A DNA stretch of 64,000 nucleotides, taken from Crocinitomicaceae bacterium (lineage in GTDB: Bacteria; Bacteroidota; Bacteroidia; Flavobacteriales_D; Crocinitomicaceae). Made by a program: the position numbers and the translations under genes. The stretch spans positions 1 to 64,000 of the forward strand of contig JAQXBM010000098.1 in the NCBI GenBank assembly GCA_029252405.1. The letters run 5' to 3'. This document shows positions 1-9,594 of this stretch, piece after piece; the stretch's first letter is position 1, and every line of letters begins with the position of its first letter. Under the pieces are notes generated by a model that did no database searches, had not been told where the DNA came from, and was given only the letters and a program-made list of their open reading frames with translations.

Positions 1-1476
1 CCGAAGGAGAAGAATCCAACTTACGACGGGCTAAGCACGAAATTTTTCAACCTTGATTCTAAAGGAAAGAAGCATTTTGTACAAAAAGGAACAGGCAACA
101 ACATGAACGTTCCCATCCACGATCCACATGAAGAATTTAGTCACATAACGCAACAGGTTTTTGGGAGTAACATGATTCCACTTCCTAAAACACCAGCCAC
201 AATGGACGGTTTTTACAAAGATTTTGAGAGCTTCAATTATTTTCCGGAGCAAATCATGCAATCCTATACTCCTGAGGAGCTTCCCGTTTTGAATGGATTG
301 GCGAAAAACTTTGCTGTTTCAGATAGATATTTTAGTTCGATCCCGACGCAAACAAATTGCAATAGAGCATTTGCGGCAAGTGGGAACTCACTCGGCTTAA
401 ACTCAACAACGAAAAAGCTCGAGGCATGGGTAAATAACCGAAACACGAATTATTCATGGCCAGGTTTAAGTCAACCGATAGGTCAACAATTCAACCAAAA
501 AACTATTTGGAATGTCCTGTCTGAGAACGGATTGGGATCAACATCGGATTGGATGCATTATTACAGCGACGGAACACTGTTTGAAGACATACTTGGACTC
601 GATGGTTATTCGTATACCAGGGATCTAATGGAACAAATTCAAGGTACAGAGTTCGATGCTCATTTCGATAACATGGATTCGTTTCTCGCCAGTGCAAAAG
701 CAGGAACACTTCCCAAGTTTAGTTTCTTGGAACCATCTTGGGGTCTGGAAATTCCACTTTTACTTTGGGATGTTGGATTTCAGGGGACAGATTATCACCC
801 ACCTACGAATTTAGCGCCAGGAGAGAAGTTTGTGAAGAGTATTTATGACGCCTTAACTTCGAATGCCGATGCGTGGGCGGAAACCTTGTTCATTATCAAC
901 TTTGACGAGCACGGAGGAACATATGATCATACGAAAACTCCTTGGGGAGCAAAAGCACCGTGGGCAGATCCAACAGATGGAAATAACGCACCCGCTTCGA
1001 GTGAGGGGAATTTTGAGTTCGATCGATTTGGCGTACGCGTGCCACTGATATTGGTTTCTCCTCAAATTGAAGCATCGACAGTTTTTAGAGCGGAGGGAGA
1101 CACTCCTTATGATCACACTTCTGTAATTGCTACAATTTTGAATCTTCTCGGAGTACCAAAGGCTGAATGGAAATTGGGTAGTCGAACGGCAAACGCACCA
1201 ACATTTGAAAATGTATTAACACTGAAGACTCCAAGAACTGACGTTCCCGTTATTAATGCGAATAGTCTGGGAGATGAATCGAGTGTTGACCGATCGAAAG
1301 TTGCGCCAAATGATATTCAACTTCGGATGGTGACAAGTTTAATTTCACAATTGATTGAAAGGCACAACCTGAATGAAAATGACATAGCCGATTTGGATCT
1401 CGCGTCCTTGGAGAAGGTAGATACGCTTTCAGAATTGTCGCAATTTTTGATTAAGACATTTGAAAAGACACGTTAA
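1..1476 (+). CDS. Phosphoesterase / phospholipase C-like (alkaline-phosphatase superfamily) protein, 5'-truncated by window edge
   Basis: Frame is open from base 1 (PKEKNPTYDGLSTKFFNLD...) before the listed ATG at 103. Motifs NRAFAASGNSLG and FIINFDEHGGTYDH are typical of PF04185-type phosphoesterases. Confidence 0.85.
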   Translation, partial: PKEKNPTYDGLSTKFFNLDSKGKKHFVQKGTGNNMNVPIHDPHEEFSHITQQVFGSNMIPLPKTPATMDGFYKDFESFNYFPEQIMQSYTPEELPVLNGLAKNFAVSDRYFSSIPTQTNCNRAFAASGNSLGLNSTTKKLEAWVNNRNTNYSWPGLSQPIGQQFNQKTIWNVLSENGLGSTSDWMHYYSDGTLFEDILGLDGYSYTRDLMEQIQGTEFDAHFDNMDSFLASAKAGTLPKFSFLEPSWGLEIPLLLWDVGFQGTDYHPPTNLAPGEKFVKSIYDALTSNADAWAETLFIINFDEHGGTYDHTKTPWGAKAPWADPTDGNNAPASSEGNFEFDRFGVRVPLILVSPQIEASTVFRAEGDTPYDHTSVIATILNLLGVPKAEWKLGSRTANAPTFENVLTLKTPRTDVPVINANSLGDESSVDRSKVAPNDIQLRMVTSLISQLIERHNLNENDIADLDLASLEKVDTLSELSQFLIKTFEKTR

Positions 1477-1481
1477 TTCAT

Positions 1482-2156
1482 TTAGATAATTGGAATCTCC
1501 GATGTATCAACGAGTTGTTGCTGGATGGCGTAAATAACCAATCCAGCAACATTTTTCGCTCCAGTTTTTGCGAATAAATTGTTCTTATGTCCATCAACAG
1601 TTCTGGCGGCAATGAAGAGAACTTCCGCGATCTCTTTGGATGTTTTTTGTTGGCAAATTAGTTTGAGTATTTCAACTTCCCTTTCTGAAAGAGTGTTCTT
1701 TTCGTGCAAAACTGGTTGCGGTGATTTGGATGAGATTTGATTTCGTAGAATTGTCAATTGTTCAGGCAAAAAGAAGAATCCTTTTTCAGCAACTTCCACG
1801 ACAATAGAAAGTAATTTGTCTGGGGAAATACCTTTTGGGATAAAGGCGGAAACTCCCGATTTAAGCATGAAGCCCATAAAGGATAGTTTGTAGTGCGATG
1901 ACATTACAATTACACTAATACTCGGGTAGTTCACCTTCAGAATATTTGTCACTTCAACACCGTCCATTTCCTTCATTTTTAAATCGAGTAGGAGGACCTG
2001 AGGTAATTGATCTTGTTTTTCCAGAAGAGCAATGAGTTCTTCACCACTATTCGCTGTAAGGATTACGTCAATTTGACCCTGACGATCGAAATGGGATTTA
2101 AGCAGTTCAACAATCAAGAAATCGTCATCAGTTATGGCAATTGGAATTGGATTCAT
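1482..2156 (-). CDS. Response regulator, NarL/LuxR-type
   Basis: Receiver domain (ITDDDFLIVE...LLLDLKMKEMDGVEV) and LuxR HTH (LSEREVEILKLICQQKTSKEIAEVLFIAARTVDGHKNNLFAKTG). Confidence 0.93.
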   Translation of the reverse strand: MNPIPIAITDDDFLIVELLKSHFDRQGQIDVILTANSGEELIALLEKQDQLPQVLLLDLKMKEMDGVEVTNILKVNYPSISVIVMSSHYKLSFMGFMLKSGVSAFIPKGISPDKLLSIVVEVAEKGFFFLPEQLTILRNQISSKSPQPVLHEKNTLSEREVEILKLICQQKTSKEIAEVLFIAARTVDGHKNNLFAKTGAKNVAGLVIYAIQQQLVDTSEIPII

Positions 2157-2920
2157 TCGACTAAGGATTTGGTATTAAAGATAAAGAGACTTGAGGTACC
2201 TTCGTTTAATCTTGAATTAATTCGGAATCTTCCATTCAAAAATTGCACCCGCGTCTCGATGTTCTGGAGTCCTAATCCTTTCTTCTTTGTCGTCATGTCA
2301 AAACCGACACCGTTGTCCTTGATGAGTAAAATGAGTTTGTCGGCGCTCTGTCGGATATGGACATTGATTTGAGATGCTTTAGCGTATTTTGACATATTCG
2401 TCATCACCTCCTGGAAAATACGAATGAACTGAATTTTAAATTCATTGCTATGTTCGCGATCGAATCGAAGATCTTCCCGATAGTCGATTTTCATTAATTC
2501 CTGCCAAGGATTTAGGAGGTCTTTGATCAACTCATCTAATGACATGAACTCGAGCAGTGGGGGACTCAAGTCGTGCGATATTCTTCGCGCAATTGAAATA
2601 CAATCATTGACAAGATTAGCCGACACACCATTTTCGTTCTTAACCTGTTCTTGCATTTTTAGGACGGTCAACTTTGAGATTAGCTCATCGTGTAAATCTG
2701 AAGCAATTCGTTTGCGTTCTTTCTCCTGAGTTTTGATCGTTGCATCGAGTAGGTTTTGCTGATACTCCAATTTCGCTTTAGATTCAGCTATTTTCGTTCT
2801 AACAATTTTTTGAAACATTGCACGGACAAGCAGCACGATAAAACCGAGCAGGATCAGTAAAAAAACAACTGCGATAATTACCCAGAGGGTAATCGTTTCT
2901 GGGTTTTGCCATTCTTCCAT
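2153..2920 (-). CDS. Sensor histidine kinase, HisKA_3/NarX-like
   Basis: N-terminal TM, H-box ERKRIASDLHDELISKL, ATPase DNGVGFD...GLGLQNIETRV. Likely start MEEWQNP at 2920 rather than 2977. Stop overlaps regulator start. Confidence 0.9.
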   Translation of the reverse strand: MEEWQNPETITLWVIIAVVFLLILLGFIVLLVRAMFQKIVRTKIAESKAKLEYQQNLLDATIKTQEKERKRIASDLHDELISKLTVLKMQEQVKNENGVSANLVNDCISIARRISHDLSPPLLEFMSLDELIKDLLNPWQELMKIDYREDLRFDREHSNEFKIQFIRIFQEVMTNMSKYAKASQINVHIRQSADKLILLIKDNGVGFDMTTKKKGLGLQNIETRVQFLNGRFRINSRLNEGTSSLFIFNTKSLVE

Positions 2921-3531
2921 ATGAAATAGCTTAGGTATGAGTAAAACACTATTGTTGCTCCAAAATAAGCATACCAAATGTAAATGATGGAGGTCGCAAT
3001 CTGATTAATCAGAAGGTTAATAGGGAGCAGTAATATCAAATTCAGTGCAAAGTAAACTAATATGGCTATGTTCAGCTGTTGAATATCCTTTGAGATTTCT
3101 TTGTCCATTTTCAATTTCTGAATAAAAAACTGAAGTGCAAGAATAACTAACACAAACGATGAAGCGATTTTTGCGTAGGACTGAAACGACCGAACGTTGT
3201 AGGAATCAATGTAGATAAGTTCCCCGATTATATAGATGAGTCCTAAGGAAACAAGTGGGACAAGAAGCATACTTTTTGTCCCTAATTGGTGGAAAATGCT
3301 GGCTATGATCATCAGTTCGAGAGCGCTATAGAGAGGCAGGAAAATTAGATTGTTTCCTGTCTGAATCAAAACAACTCTCGATGAAAGATCAACCGCCAAA
3401 CTGACCATTAGATATACCAAAACTCTCTTCCTCGTTTTATCAACTGACCGAAAGAAGAAAAATCCAAAGAGTACTCCGATTGTTAAAACAAGCGGTGAAC
3501 CATGTGAGAGTACGTAATCAAATAGATTCAC
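2878..3531 (-). CDS. Multi-pass membrane protein of unknown function
   Basis: 217 aa, several hydrophobic spans; overlaps start of downstream kinase gene by about 43 nt. Confidence 0.75.
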   Translation of the reverse strand: MNLFDYVLSHGSPLVLTIGVLFGFFFFRSVDKTRKRVLVYLMVSLAVDLSSRVVLIQTGNNLIFLPLYSALELMIIASIFHQLGTKSMLLVPLVSLGLIYIIGELIYIDSYNVRSFQSYAKIASSFVLVILALQFFIQKLKMDKEISKDIQQLNIAILVYFALNLILLLPINLLINQIATSIIYIWYAYFGATIVFYSYLSYFIWKNGKTQKRLPSG

Positions 3532-4364
3532 TCTATTCCCATTGTCTTGAGAAGCCCAAAGTCTTTTGTTCGAATTTTCTTAAAAGGTGGTCCAAGATGA
3601 ACAACGTCCTCAAGGACACCAGTTAATTCACCATTGGAGATTACAGGTCTTGGTTGAACTATTTCATGCGTAGAAGTATTCACAATGATCAAATCACCTT
3701 TATACCCTCCAGTAGCATCTGCATCCTCATCCAGTGCTAAGTAACAAGTGTGTTCATCTCCATGGACCATATCCAAGGTGCGAATTACAAAGATTTGTCC
3801 CATCAAATGCCCTCTAGAGCTGTCGCAGTTCGCTGCGATCCAGTTATTTCTAATAGTGTCGTTCTTCCATGCGTTGATACGTTTATTTGCATCAGCGAGA
3901 GTAATATGATCTTCTCTTGTAGAATCTTTCACAACAGTGACGGGTAAATCTTTCATCTTTCCTTTGATCAACTCTCTTGGAGATAGACTTTCAAGATTTC
4001 CTTTTTTGTCTTTGCTGGCGGGAATTGGGAAAAGATTAATCGTACCGTGCTCGCTATCATAACCAATGTAAACATAGATAGAATCATAGCCCTCATCAGG
4101 GCGATATAAACAAAAGCGGTTCTTTAAAGTACCTACTAAGTTCTGAATTTTAGCAGAATCACCTCGCATATTATTCCATGCGCGTACTTGAGAAGTGTCG
4201 ATTGTTACCCAAGAGTCCACATGCTCAGCTTCATTTGGGGCTTCAATGGGACTAGCATCATCTAAGGGCAATTCTTCAGATGATTCTGAACAGGAACTTA
4301 AAATTGCACCAATAACGATTAGTAGAGATATTCTTTTTTTCAGTGAGAGTGATAGCTTTTTCAT
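3528..4364 (-). CDS. Putative lipoprotein of unknown function
   Basis: MKKLSLSLKKRISLLIVIGAILSSCSESSEE gives a lipobox-like LSSC signal; ATGA overlap with downstream gene. Confidence 0.75.
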   Translation of the reverse strand: MKKLSLSLKKRISLLIVIGAILSSCSESSEELPLDDASPIEAPNEAEHVDSWVTIDTSQVRAWNNMRGDSAKIQNLVGTLKNRFCLYRPDEGYDSIYVYIGYDSEHGTINLFPIPASKDKKGNLESLSPRELIKGKMKDLPVTVVKDSTREDHITLADANKRINAWKNDTIRNNWIAANCDSSRGHLMGQIFVIRTLDMVHGDEHTCYLALDEDADATGGYKGDLIIVNTSTHEIVQPRPVISNGELTGVLEDVVHLGPPFKKIRTKDFGLLKTMGIE

Positions 4365-4755
4365 AATGGTAAGAGTTCGAATATTTAGCACAAAATACTC
4401 AGAAAAATTAGAAAATCACGTCCAAGTAGTGTCAGTTCTGGAGTAGTAAGAGGTACGAATTGAAGTTCAGTTAACTTAACGCCAAATCTCCATTTTTTAT
4501 CATACGTTGATTTGAATTCTGTCTTTCGTTTGACTTTTATCCATTTTTTAGAAAGATTTCCAAAATTTCATTTGTAACGTAAATAGATGACAATCAAACA
4601 CAAAACCGACAACAAACGCGTACAAACGATAAACAAACGACTGTAAATAATTAATAACCGTTTTTAGTTTTTAAGTCGCCCCACCTTTGCAGTGTCGGTA
4701 TCGGAAAGACCGTGTATCGGCAACAAGTTTAAGTTTCATTTAAAGAAAAGTACGT

Positions 4756-5106
4756 ATGAACACGTTGAGAAACAAAGTGAGTTTGATTGGGCGATTAGGC
4801 GCTCAACCTGAAGTAGTAAAGTTCGAATCTGGTGCAGCGCTGACGCGTTTCAGAATTGCGACGAACGAGCCTTATAAAAATAAAGCGGGTGAGTGGCAAG
4901 ATCAAACACAATGGCACGAAGTTAAAGCCTGGGGGAAGTTGGGAGAGATTGTTTCCAAATTATTGAATAAAGGTCAAGAGGTGGCCATTGACGGACGTAT
5001 CGTGAATAGCGAATACGAGTCAAAAACAGGTGAGAAGCGCTTTGCGACAAGCATCGAATTGAAAGAATTTTTACTCTTAAATGCGGTGGGTGATGCAAAG
5101 AAGTAA
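4756..5106 (+). CDS. Single-stranded DNA-binding protein (OB-fold), paralog 1
   Basis: MNTLRNKVSLIGRLGAQPEV...WHEVKAWGKLGEIVSKLLNKGQEVAIDGRI is SSB-family; no acidic C-terminal tail. Confidence 0.92.
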   Translation: MNTLRNKVSLIGRLGAQPEVVKFESGAALTRFRIATNEPYKNKAGEWQDQTQWHEVKAWGKLGEIVSKLLNKGQEVAIDGRIVNSEYESKTGEKRFATSIELKEFLLLNAVGDAKK

Positions 5107-5167
5107 TCAAACCTTGAATGGTGGAGTTGGCACAGGTGTCAACTCCATCTTCTTCGACAAGCGTGAA

Positions 5168-5488
5168 ATGTCAACGAACCATGTGAATTTAATTGGAAGA
5201 ATCACATCTGAACTAAGATACTACGAACACCCAAGTGGAAGACGAGTGGCGCAATTTACCTTATCAACGAGAGAAAGCTACCTGGATGAAAACGGAGGCA
5301 CGAAGGTGAAACGTCACTGGCATAGAATTGCCGCTTGGGGCAGATGGGTGAAAGTCCTTGAGGAATTCGGAAAAGTAAATCTTCAAGTTGCACTTGAGGG
5401 AAAGCTGATCACTCGCTTTTATTTTCGAGACGGCGTAAAACATTTCATCTCTGAAGTGGAAGTAAACGACCTCGTAATTATGTCGTAA
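5168..5488 (+). CDS. Single-stranded DNA-binding protein (OB-fold), paralog 2
   Basis: MSTNHVNLIGRITSEL...HWHRIAAWGRWVKVLEEFGKVNLQVALEGKL; start chosen at 5168 rather than 5081; no acidic tail. Confidence 0.85.
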   Translation: MSTNHVNLIGRITSELRYYEHPSGRRVAQFTLSTRESYLDENGGTKVKRHWHRIAAWGRWVKVLEEFGKVNLQVALEGKLITRFYFRDGVKHFISEVEVNDLVIMS

Positions 5489-5553
5489 AACTGAACATTG
5501 CTTTACAAAAGGCTCTGGGGAGGGCTTTAACACTAACCACTAATAATCACACA

Positions 5554-5865
5554 ATGCAAACATTAAGAAACAACATTACACTTGTTGGGAACATGGGTTC
5601 CGCAGCAACGATAACAAACTTCGAAAACGGTGGGAAAGTCGCGAGATTCCAGCTTGCTATCGATCGACAGGGAAAGAAGGAAAGTACACCCGACTGGCAC
5701 CGAGTATTCGCTTGGGGAAACATGGCTGGATTCATTGAGAATTATGGAGCCAAGGGTAAACAACTCGCAATCCATGGTCGATTAGTCAACCGAACCTACA
5801 CTAACAAAGCTGGAGAAACGCGAAAGATCACCGAGGTAGAAGTGAAACATGTTATAGGGCTCTAA
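5554..5865 (+). CDS. Single-stranded DNA-binding protein (OB-fold), paralog 3
   Basis: MQTLRNNITLVGNMGSAATI...DWHRVFAWGNMAGFIENYGAKGKQLAIHGRLV; no acidic tail. Confidence 0.9.
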   Translation: MQTLRNNITLVGNMGSAATITNFENGGKVARFQLAIDRQGKKESTPDWHRVFAWGNMAGFIENYGAKGKQLAIHGRLVNRTYTNKAGETRKITEVEVKHVIGL

Positions 5866-5918
5866 AAAAGAGGAGTGGTTAAAATCAACCTAACCTACCA
5901 CAACACCTGTAACATGAT

Positions 5919-5977
5919 GGCACTCTTGATACTGGAATTCAACACGATTGAAGGAAAGTTCAGGAGTGCCTTTTTTA
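5919..5977 (+). terminator. Possible terminator after SSB cluster
   Basis: GGCACTC (5919-5925)...GAGTGCC (5964-5970) followed by TTTTTT; long loop with inner TTCAA/TTGAA hairpin. Confidence 0.5.
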
Positions 5978-6063
5978 GTTTTCGAGTGAATTATGATCAA
6001 AAGTACAGCACAGAACCACTTGCACGGATTACCAATATTTGGTATTTTTAGGTAAAAAATAGC

Positions 6064-6306
6064 ATGGGAAAGAATACGTCAATATCACTTGGGGATCATT
6101 TTGAGCAATTTATTAGTGAAAAGGTGAGGTCTGGTCGATATGGTTCTGCTAGCGAAGTGGTACGATCTGCTCTGAGATTATTGGAAAGAGAAGAAAAGAA
6201 AGAAAAGGCATTGATTAATGCGTTAGAGTCTGGCGAACGAAGTGGTTTCGTTGAGAATTTTGATCCTGATCAGCATTTAAAGGAGATTCATCGCAAGCAC
6301 GAGTAA
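6064..6306 (+). CDS. Type II toxin-antitoxin system antitoxin, ParD-like
   Basis: [44 protein letters not shown] is the canonical ParD RHH N-terminus. Confidence 0.92.
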   Translation: MGKNTSISLGDHFEQFISEKVRSGRYGSASEVVRSALRLLEREEKKEKALINALESGERSGFVENFDPDQHLKEIHRKHE

Positions 6307-6311
6307 ATATA

Positions 6312-6605
6312 ATGGGCTACCGTATAAGTAAACTGGCGATTAAGGATTTAGAGGAAATTTGGTTGTATACTCGCAGCAAATGGTCTACTGAGCAAGCGGA
6401 TGAATATCACTCACAGATCATTCTTAAGATTGAATTCATTGCCAATAATTTCCTGATGGGTAGGCCTATTGAAGAGACAAGAAGAAACTATCGAGTCATG
6501 CAAGTTAAATCACACTTGATTTTCTACCGAAAAGTCGACGGAGACCTTGTAGAAATAGTCCGAATTTTACATCATCGAATGGACATAAAAAGGAGAATCA
6601 AATAA
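6312..6605 (+). CDS. Type II toxin-antitoxin system toxin, ParE/RelE family
   Basis: YRISKLAIKDLEEIWLYTRSKWSTEQADEYHSQI...YRVMQVKSHLIFYRKVDGDLVEIVRILHHRMD; immediately downstream of the antitoxin. Confidence 0.93.
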   Translation: MGYRISKLAIKDLEEIWLYTRSKWSTEQADEYHSQIILKIEFIANNFLMGRPIEETRRNYRVMQVKSHLIFYRKVDGDLVEIVRILHHRMDIKRRIK

Positions 6606-6631
6606 CGAGTAACAGGCTGAATCGAGCCCAT

Positions 6632-8041
6632 CTAATAATTTCGATAATCATTCCACAACTGACTGCGAATTCCAACCACCAACATGTAATTCATCGAAAG
6701 CTGATTGGTGGCGAATCGGAAGTGATTCTCCATGAAAACATGCAAGTTTCCATGCTCTGTGATTTGATAAGACCCCGTCAAAATCGCATTGAAACGATTG
6801 ACTTGTGCTCCCTGACCAGTGTAATGCCCATATTCAAACGGTCGATTCACATAGGACTGATAAATATCAGCACCATAACTGAATCCGTCTTGATCATCGC
6901 CCTTCACCGAATAATTCATGAACAACTTCGCATTCCACTTATTAAGATTCCATTTCAACTCTCCAAGGATTTCCATAAAGTTCGATCCATACGGATGCGC
7001 CAAGCTATACCCTTGATTTCCATGATTCAGTTCCTCTGAAATGTGAGAATAGGTGTAGGGACGAACGTAGTTGTATTCTCCGCGATAGAAGAAACGATGT
7101 TTTCCAATATCAAAACGTCCTTTGACACCCAATTGCGCTCCAAACTTGTTCGCCCACCATCCCGTTTTTGCGCGAAGCTCAGCAAGGTAGAACTCATCCA
7201 AAATTACTTGCGAATAAATCGTGTGACGATCATTGATATAACCAGAGATTTCAATCCCGAGTAACACATTGTCTGATGATCCTAACGAATACTCCTGAGG
7301 CCGGTAAAACACCAATGGATTCAAATATTCGACATCGAAACCACGTTGCAGTAGCGTGTCTTTTGGTTGAAAAATCACAGATTCAAAAATTCCAATGTTC
7401 AGCCATTTGGTGGGGTTGAATGAAATATGATGACTTGAGGCGAACTTACCCTCCCAACGATTTTGATCGCGCTCCTTCATGAATTGATAAAGTACACTGT
7501 ACTCGAATCGCCAAAATTTCGCACGAATCAAGCCAAAAGGATAGGGTTTTCCATAATCACTCAAGAACAAAGATCGACTTCCTTCCCCAATGAAATTGTG
7601 ATCCAACCCAACCTGAAAGTTGAAAATATGATTGGGCGTGTAGGAAATCCGACTTCTTAGATCAGTGTATAAATCGAAATCGTTTTGTGATGATGTGATG
7701 TGCGATTTCGGTTCGAAAATAGAATCCAAATTGCTGACTCCCTGAATTGCTGCCGCCTGGAAATACCATTTATCATTCAAAACAGCTGTGACTTCACCTC
7801 CCAAACCGAGTTTATAGCCTGGTTGATCTTGCTGAATAAAGTTCAAATCACCAAGTGCAGACACACGCAAATAGTTGTTGTTAAAGTTCGTTTGTCGGAT
7901 CGCAGGTCTTAAGCTCGTGTGCGTTTGAGCAGTCCGCATCACTGCAGAGTCCGAAGGTAATTCTTCGAATAAGCGACCGATTTCGGCTTGTCCAAAACTG
8001 AATCCTGAGATTAGAAGCGCTATGTAAATTAGGTACTTCAT
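6632..8041 (-). CDS. RemB/Wzi-like outer membrane beta-barrel protein
   Basis: Signal peptide ending SFGQ; FNFQVGLDHNFIGEGSRSLFLSDYGKPYPFGLIRAKFWRFEY pattern as in Bacteroidota RemB/capsule-assembly barrels. Confidence 0.65.
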   Translation of the reverse strand: MKYLIYIALLISGFSFGQAEIGRLFEELPSDSAVMRTAQTHTSLRPAIRQTNFNNNYLRVSALGDLNFIQQDQPGYKLGLGGEVTAVLNDKWYFQAAAIQGVSNLDSIFEPKSHITSSQNDFDLYTDLRSRISYTPNHIFNFQVGLDHNFIGEGSRSLFLSDYGKPYPFGLIRAKFWRFEYSVLYQFMKERDQNRWEGKFASSHHISFNPTKWLNIGIFESVIFQPKDTLLQRGFDVEYLNPLVFYRPQEYSLGSSDNVLLGIEISGYINDRHTIYSQVILDEFYLAELRAKTGWWANKFGAQLGVKGRFDIGKHRFFYRGEYNYVRPYTYSHISEELNHGNQGYSLAHPYGSNFMEILGELKWNLNKWNAKLFMNYSVKGDDQDGFSYGADIYQSYVNRPFEYGHYTGQGAQVNRFNAILTGSYQITEHGNLHVFMENHFRFATNQLSMNYMLVVGIRSQLWNDYRNY

Positions 8042-9594
8042 CAGAAATCGTCGTAATGGTTCGTGAGCGCCGTGCGCATTCCAATTTGAATGGTATTAGC
8101 TATAGGAATTCCAGCTTGTGAAGTGGTTCGCCATCTCCATCGACCAAAAATGGATAAATTCATTTTACGGTTAAAGCGATAACCCATTTCAAGACTTTGG
8201 TAGAAAATAGCCCCATCAATTGAAGGCTCCGCTTCATAAACGGGCAAATGGGCATCTTGAGAGAAGTCGTTTAGGATATAAAACACGGATTTTAAATCAA
8301 CGAACCAATGCTTATACTCATAATTTGACCTGAGGAGAATTTCCCTAAACCCACTTCCCTTGGCATGCGCAAGCGGTAAATTGTAATGAGAATAGTTCAA
8401 CCGCGGATTTTCGGATTCATACATGCCTGAAGGGACGTGATTGAATTCCATTTGAAGCATGAAATCGTTCAGTCCAAATAAGTTGTAACCGCGATATCCA
8501 AGTTGATATCCGAACTTCTCCGTGTTCCAATCGTTCATTGCGAGTTGAGCGTATACTCTGTGATTGTCACCCACCTGATAATTTGCGTTGATTCCCAACA
8601 GCGAAACAACCTCGTTTTCCCCGTCTAAAATCAAACTAGAAACAAACGGAACGGGATTGTAATAAAGCGGATGCGACATCTTACTTGTCAAAGAATCACC
8701 GCGATTCCAAATCGATCCTTCGAATAAACTAACACTTATTTTTTCCGTCGGTTTGTAGGTGAAATAATTGACGGAATGACCTTTGGTTTCGTAATAAACC
8801 TCTGCCGCACTGCTCACGCTTCTGCGAAGCAAGTTGATCAATCGAGAGCGATAGTAGGTAAAATTGAATTTTCGGTTGATCTTCCAATCGAGTCGTAAAT
8901 ATGGGGCGGAGTATGAGTTGTCAGATAGAACTAGTGATCGATATCCATCACCGATAAACTGAGGGTTATTTCCAGCAGTAATTCTAAGCTGCTTGATTGG
9001 GGCATACGAAAAATAGCCAGTGGCAAATGCATAATCGTAGCCATCTCCTTTAAAATCTTTCGTTCTACCGGCCCCAGGAATCACAGCGTTTTGAGTAAAG
9101 TACTCGCCCGAAGCATTTTGATATTGCTCACCAACGCTCGAATAATAATTGTCCTCGTATGGTGTAAATCGCGCTTGGTTCTCATAAAACGACGTAGCAA
9201 AGGAGAATTTTTTGAAGAGATCGCCCTCCACAAAAACGCCGCGTGTATTTTGCATGAGTGTTCGATCGCTTGTATCAGAAAAGTCGATTCCCGTTGAGAT
9301 ATTCGCAGCGGGACTGATCGTTATGTAGCAATCTTTGCTTGTGATTTCAATGAGATGTTTGCGATACAGAATATCCGTTACTGTGTAGTACCTTGGAGTC
9401 GAATCAAGAATTGCTGGAACGAGATCGTAATCGCCTTCACTCGCAGGCAGGAATGACCCCTCATTGTACGGTTTTGATAATTTGTTTGCGAACAGTTGAT
9501 CTTTGTAAAAGGAATGAAGAGGTAAAAGGTTCTGCTGGCCAAAAGAAAATGTCGCGCAGGCGAAGCAGAGCAATATGAGCAAGCCCCTGATCAT
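8041..9594 (-). CDS. RemB/Wzi-like outer membrane beta-barrel protein, paralog
   Basis: ITAGNNPQFIGDGYRSLVLSDNSYSAPYLRLDWKI matches the adjacent paralog; signal peptide; start/stop overlap with neighbours. Confidence 0.68.
   Translation of the reverse strand: MIRGLLILLCFACATFSFGQQNLLPLHSFYKDQLFANKLSKPYNEGSFLPASEGDYDLVPAILDSTPRYYTVTDILYRKHLIEITSKDCYITISPAANISTGIDFSDTSDRTLMQNTRGVFVEGDLFKKFSFATSFYENQARFTPYEDNYYSSVGEQYQNASGEYFTQNAVIPGAGRTKDFKGDGYDYAFATGYFSYAPIKQLRITAGNNPQFIGDGYRSLVLSDNSYSAPYLRLDWKINRKFNFTYYRSRLINLLRRSVSSAAEVYYETKGHSVNYFTYKPTEKISVSLFEGSIWNRGDSLTSKMSHPLYYNPVPFVSSLILDGENEVVSLLGINANYQVGDNHRVYAQLAMNDWNTEKFGYQLGYRGYNLFGLNDFMLQMEFNHVPSGMYESENPRLNYSHYNLPLAHAKGSGFREILLRSNYEYKHWFVDLKSVFYILNDFSQDAHLPVYEAEPSIDGAIFYQSLEMGYRFNRKMNLSIFGRWRWRTTSQAGIPIANTIQIGMRTALTNHYDDF

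Noticed and set aside
4756-6605. SSB array plus ParDE as a plasmid- or phage-derived island
   Set aside because: No integrase, relaxase, phage structural or replication genes nearby; chromosomal-type genes on both sides.
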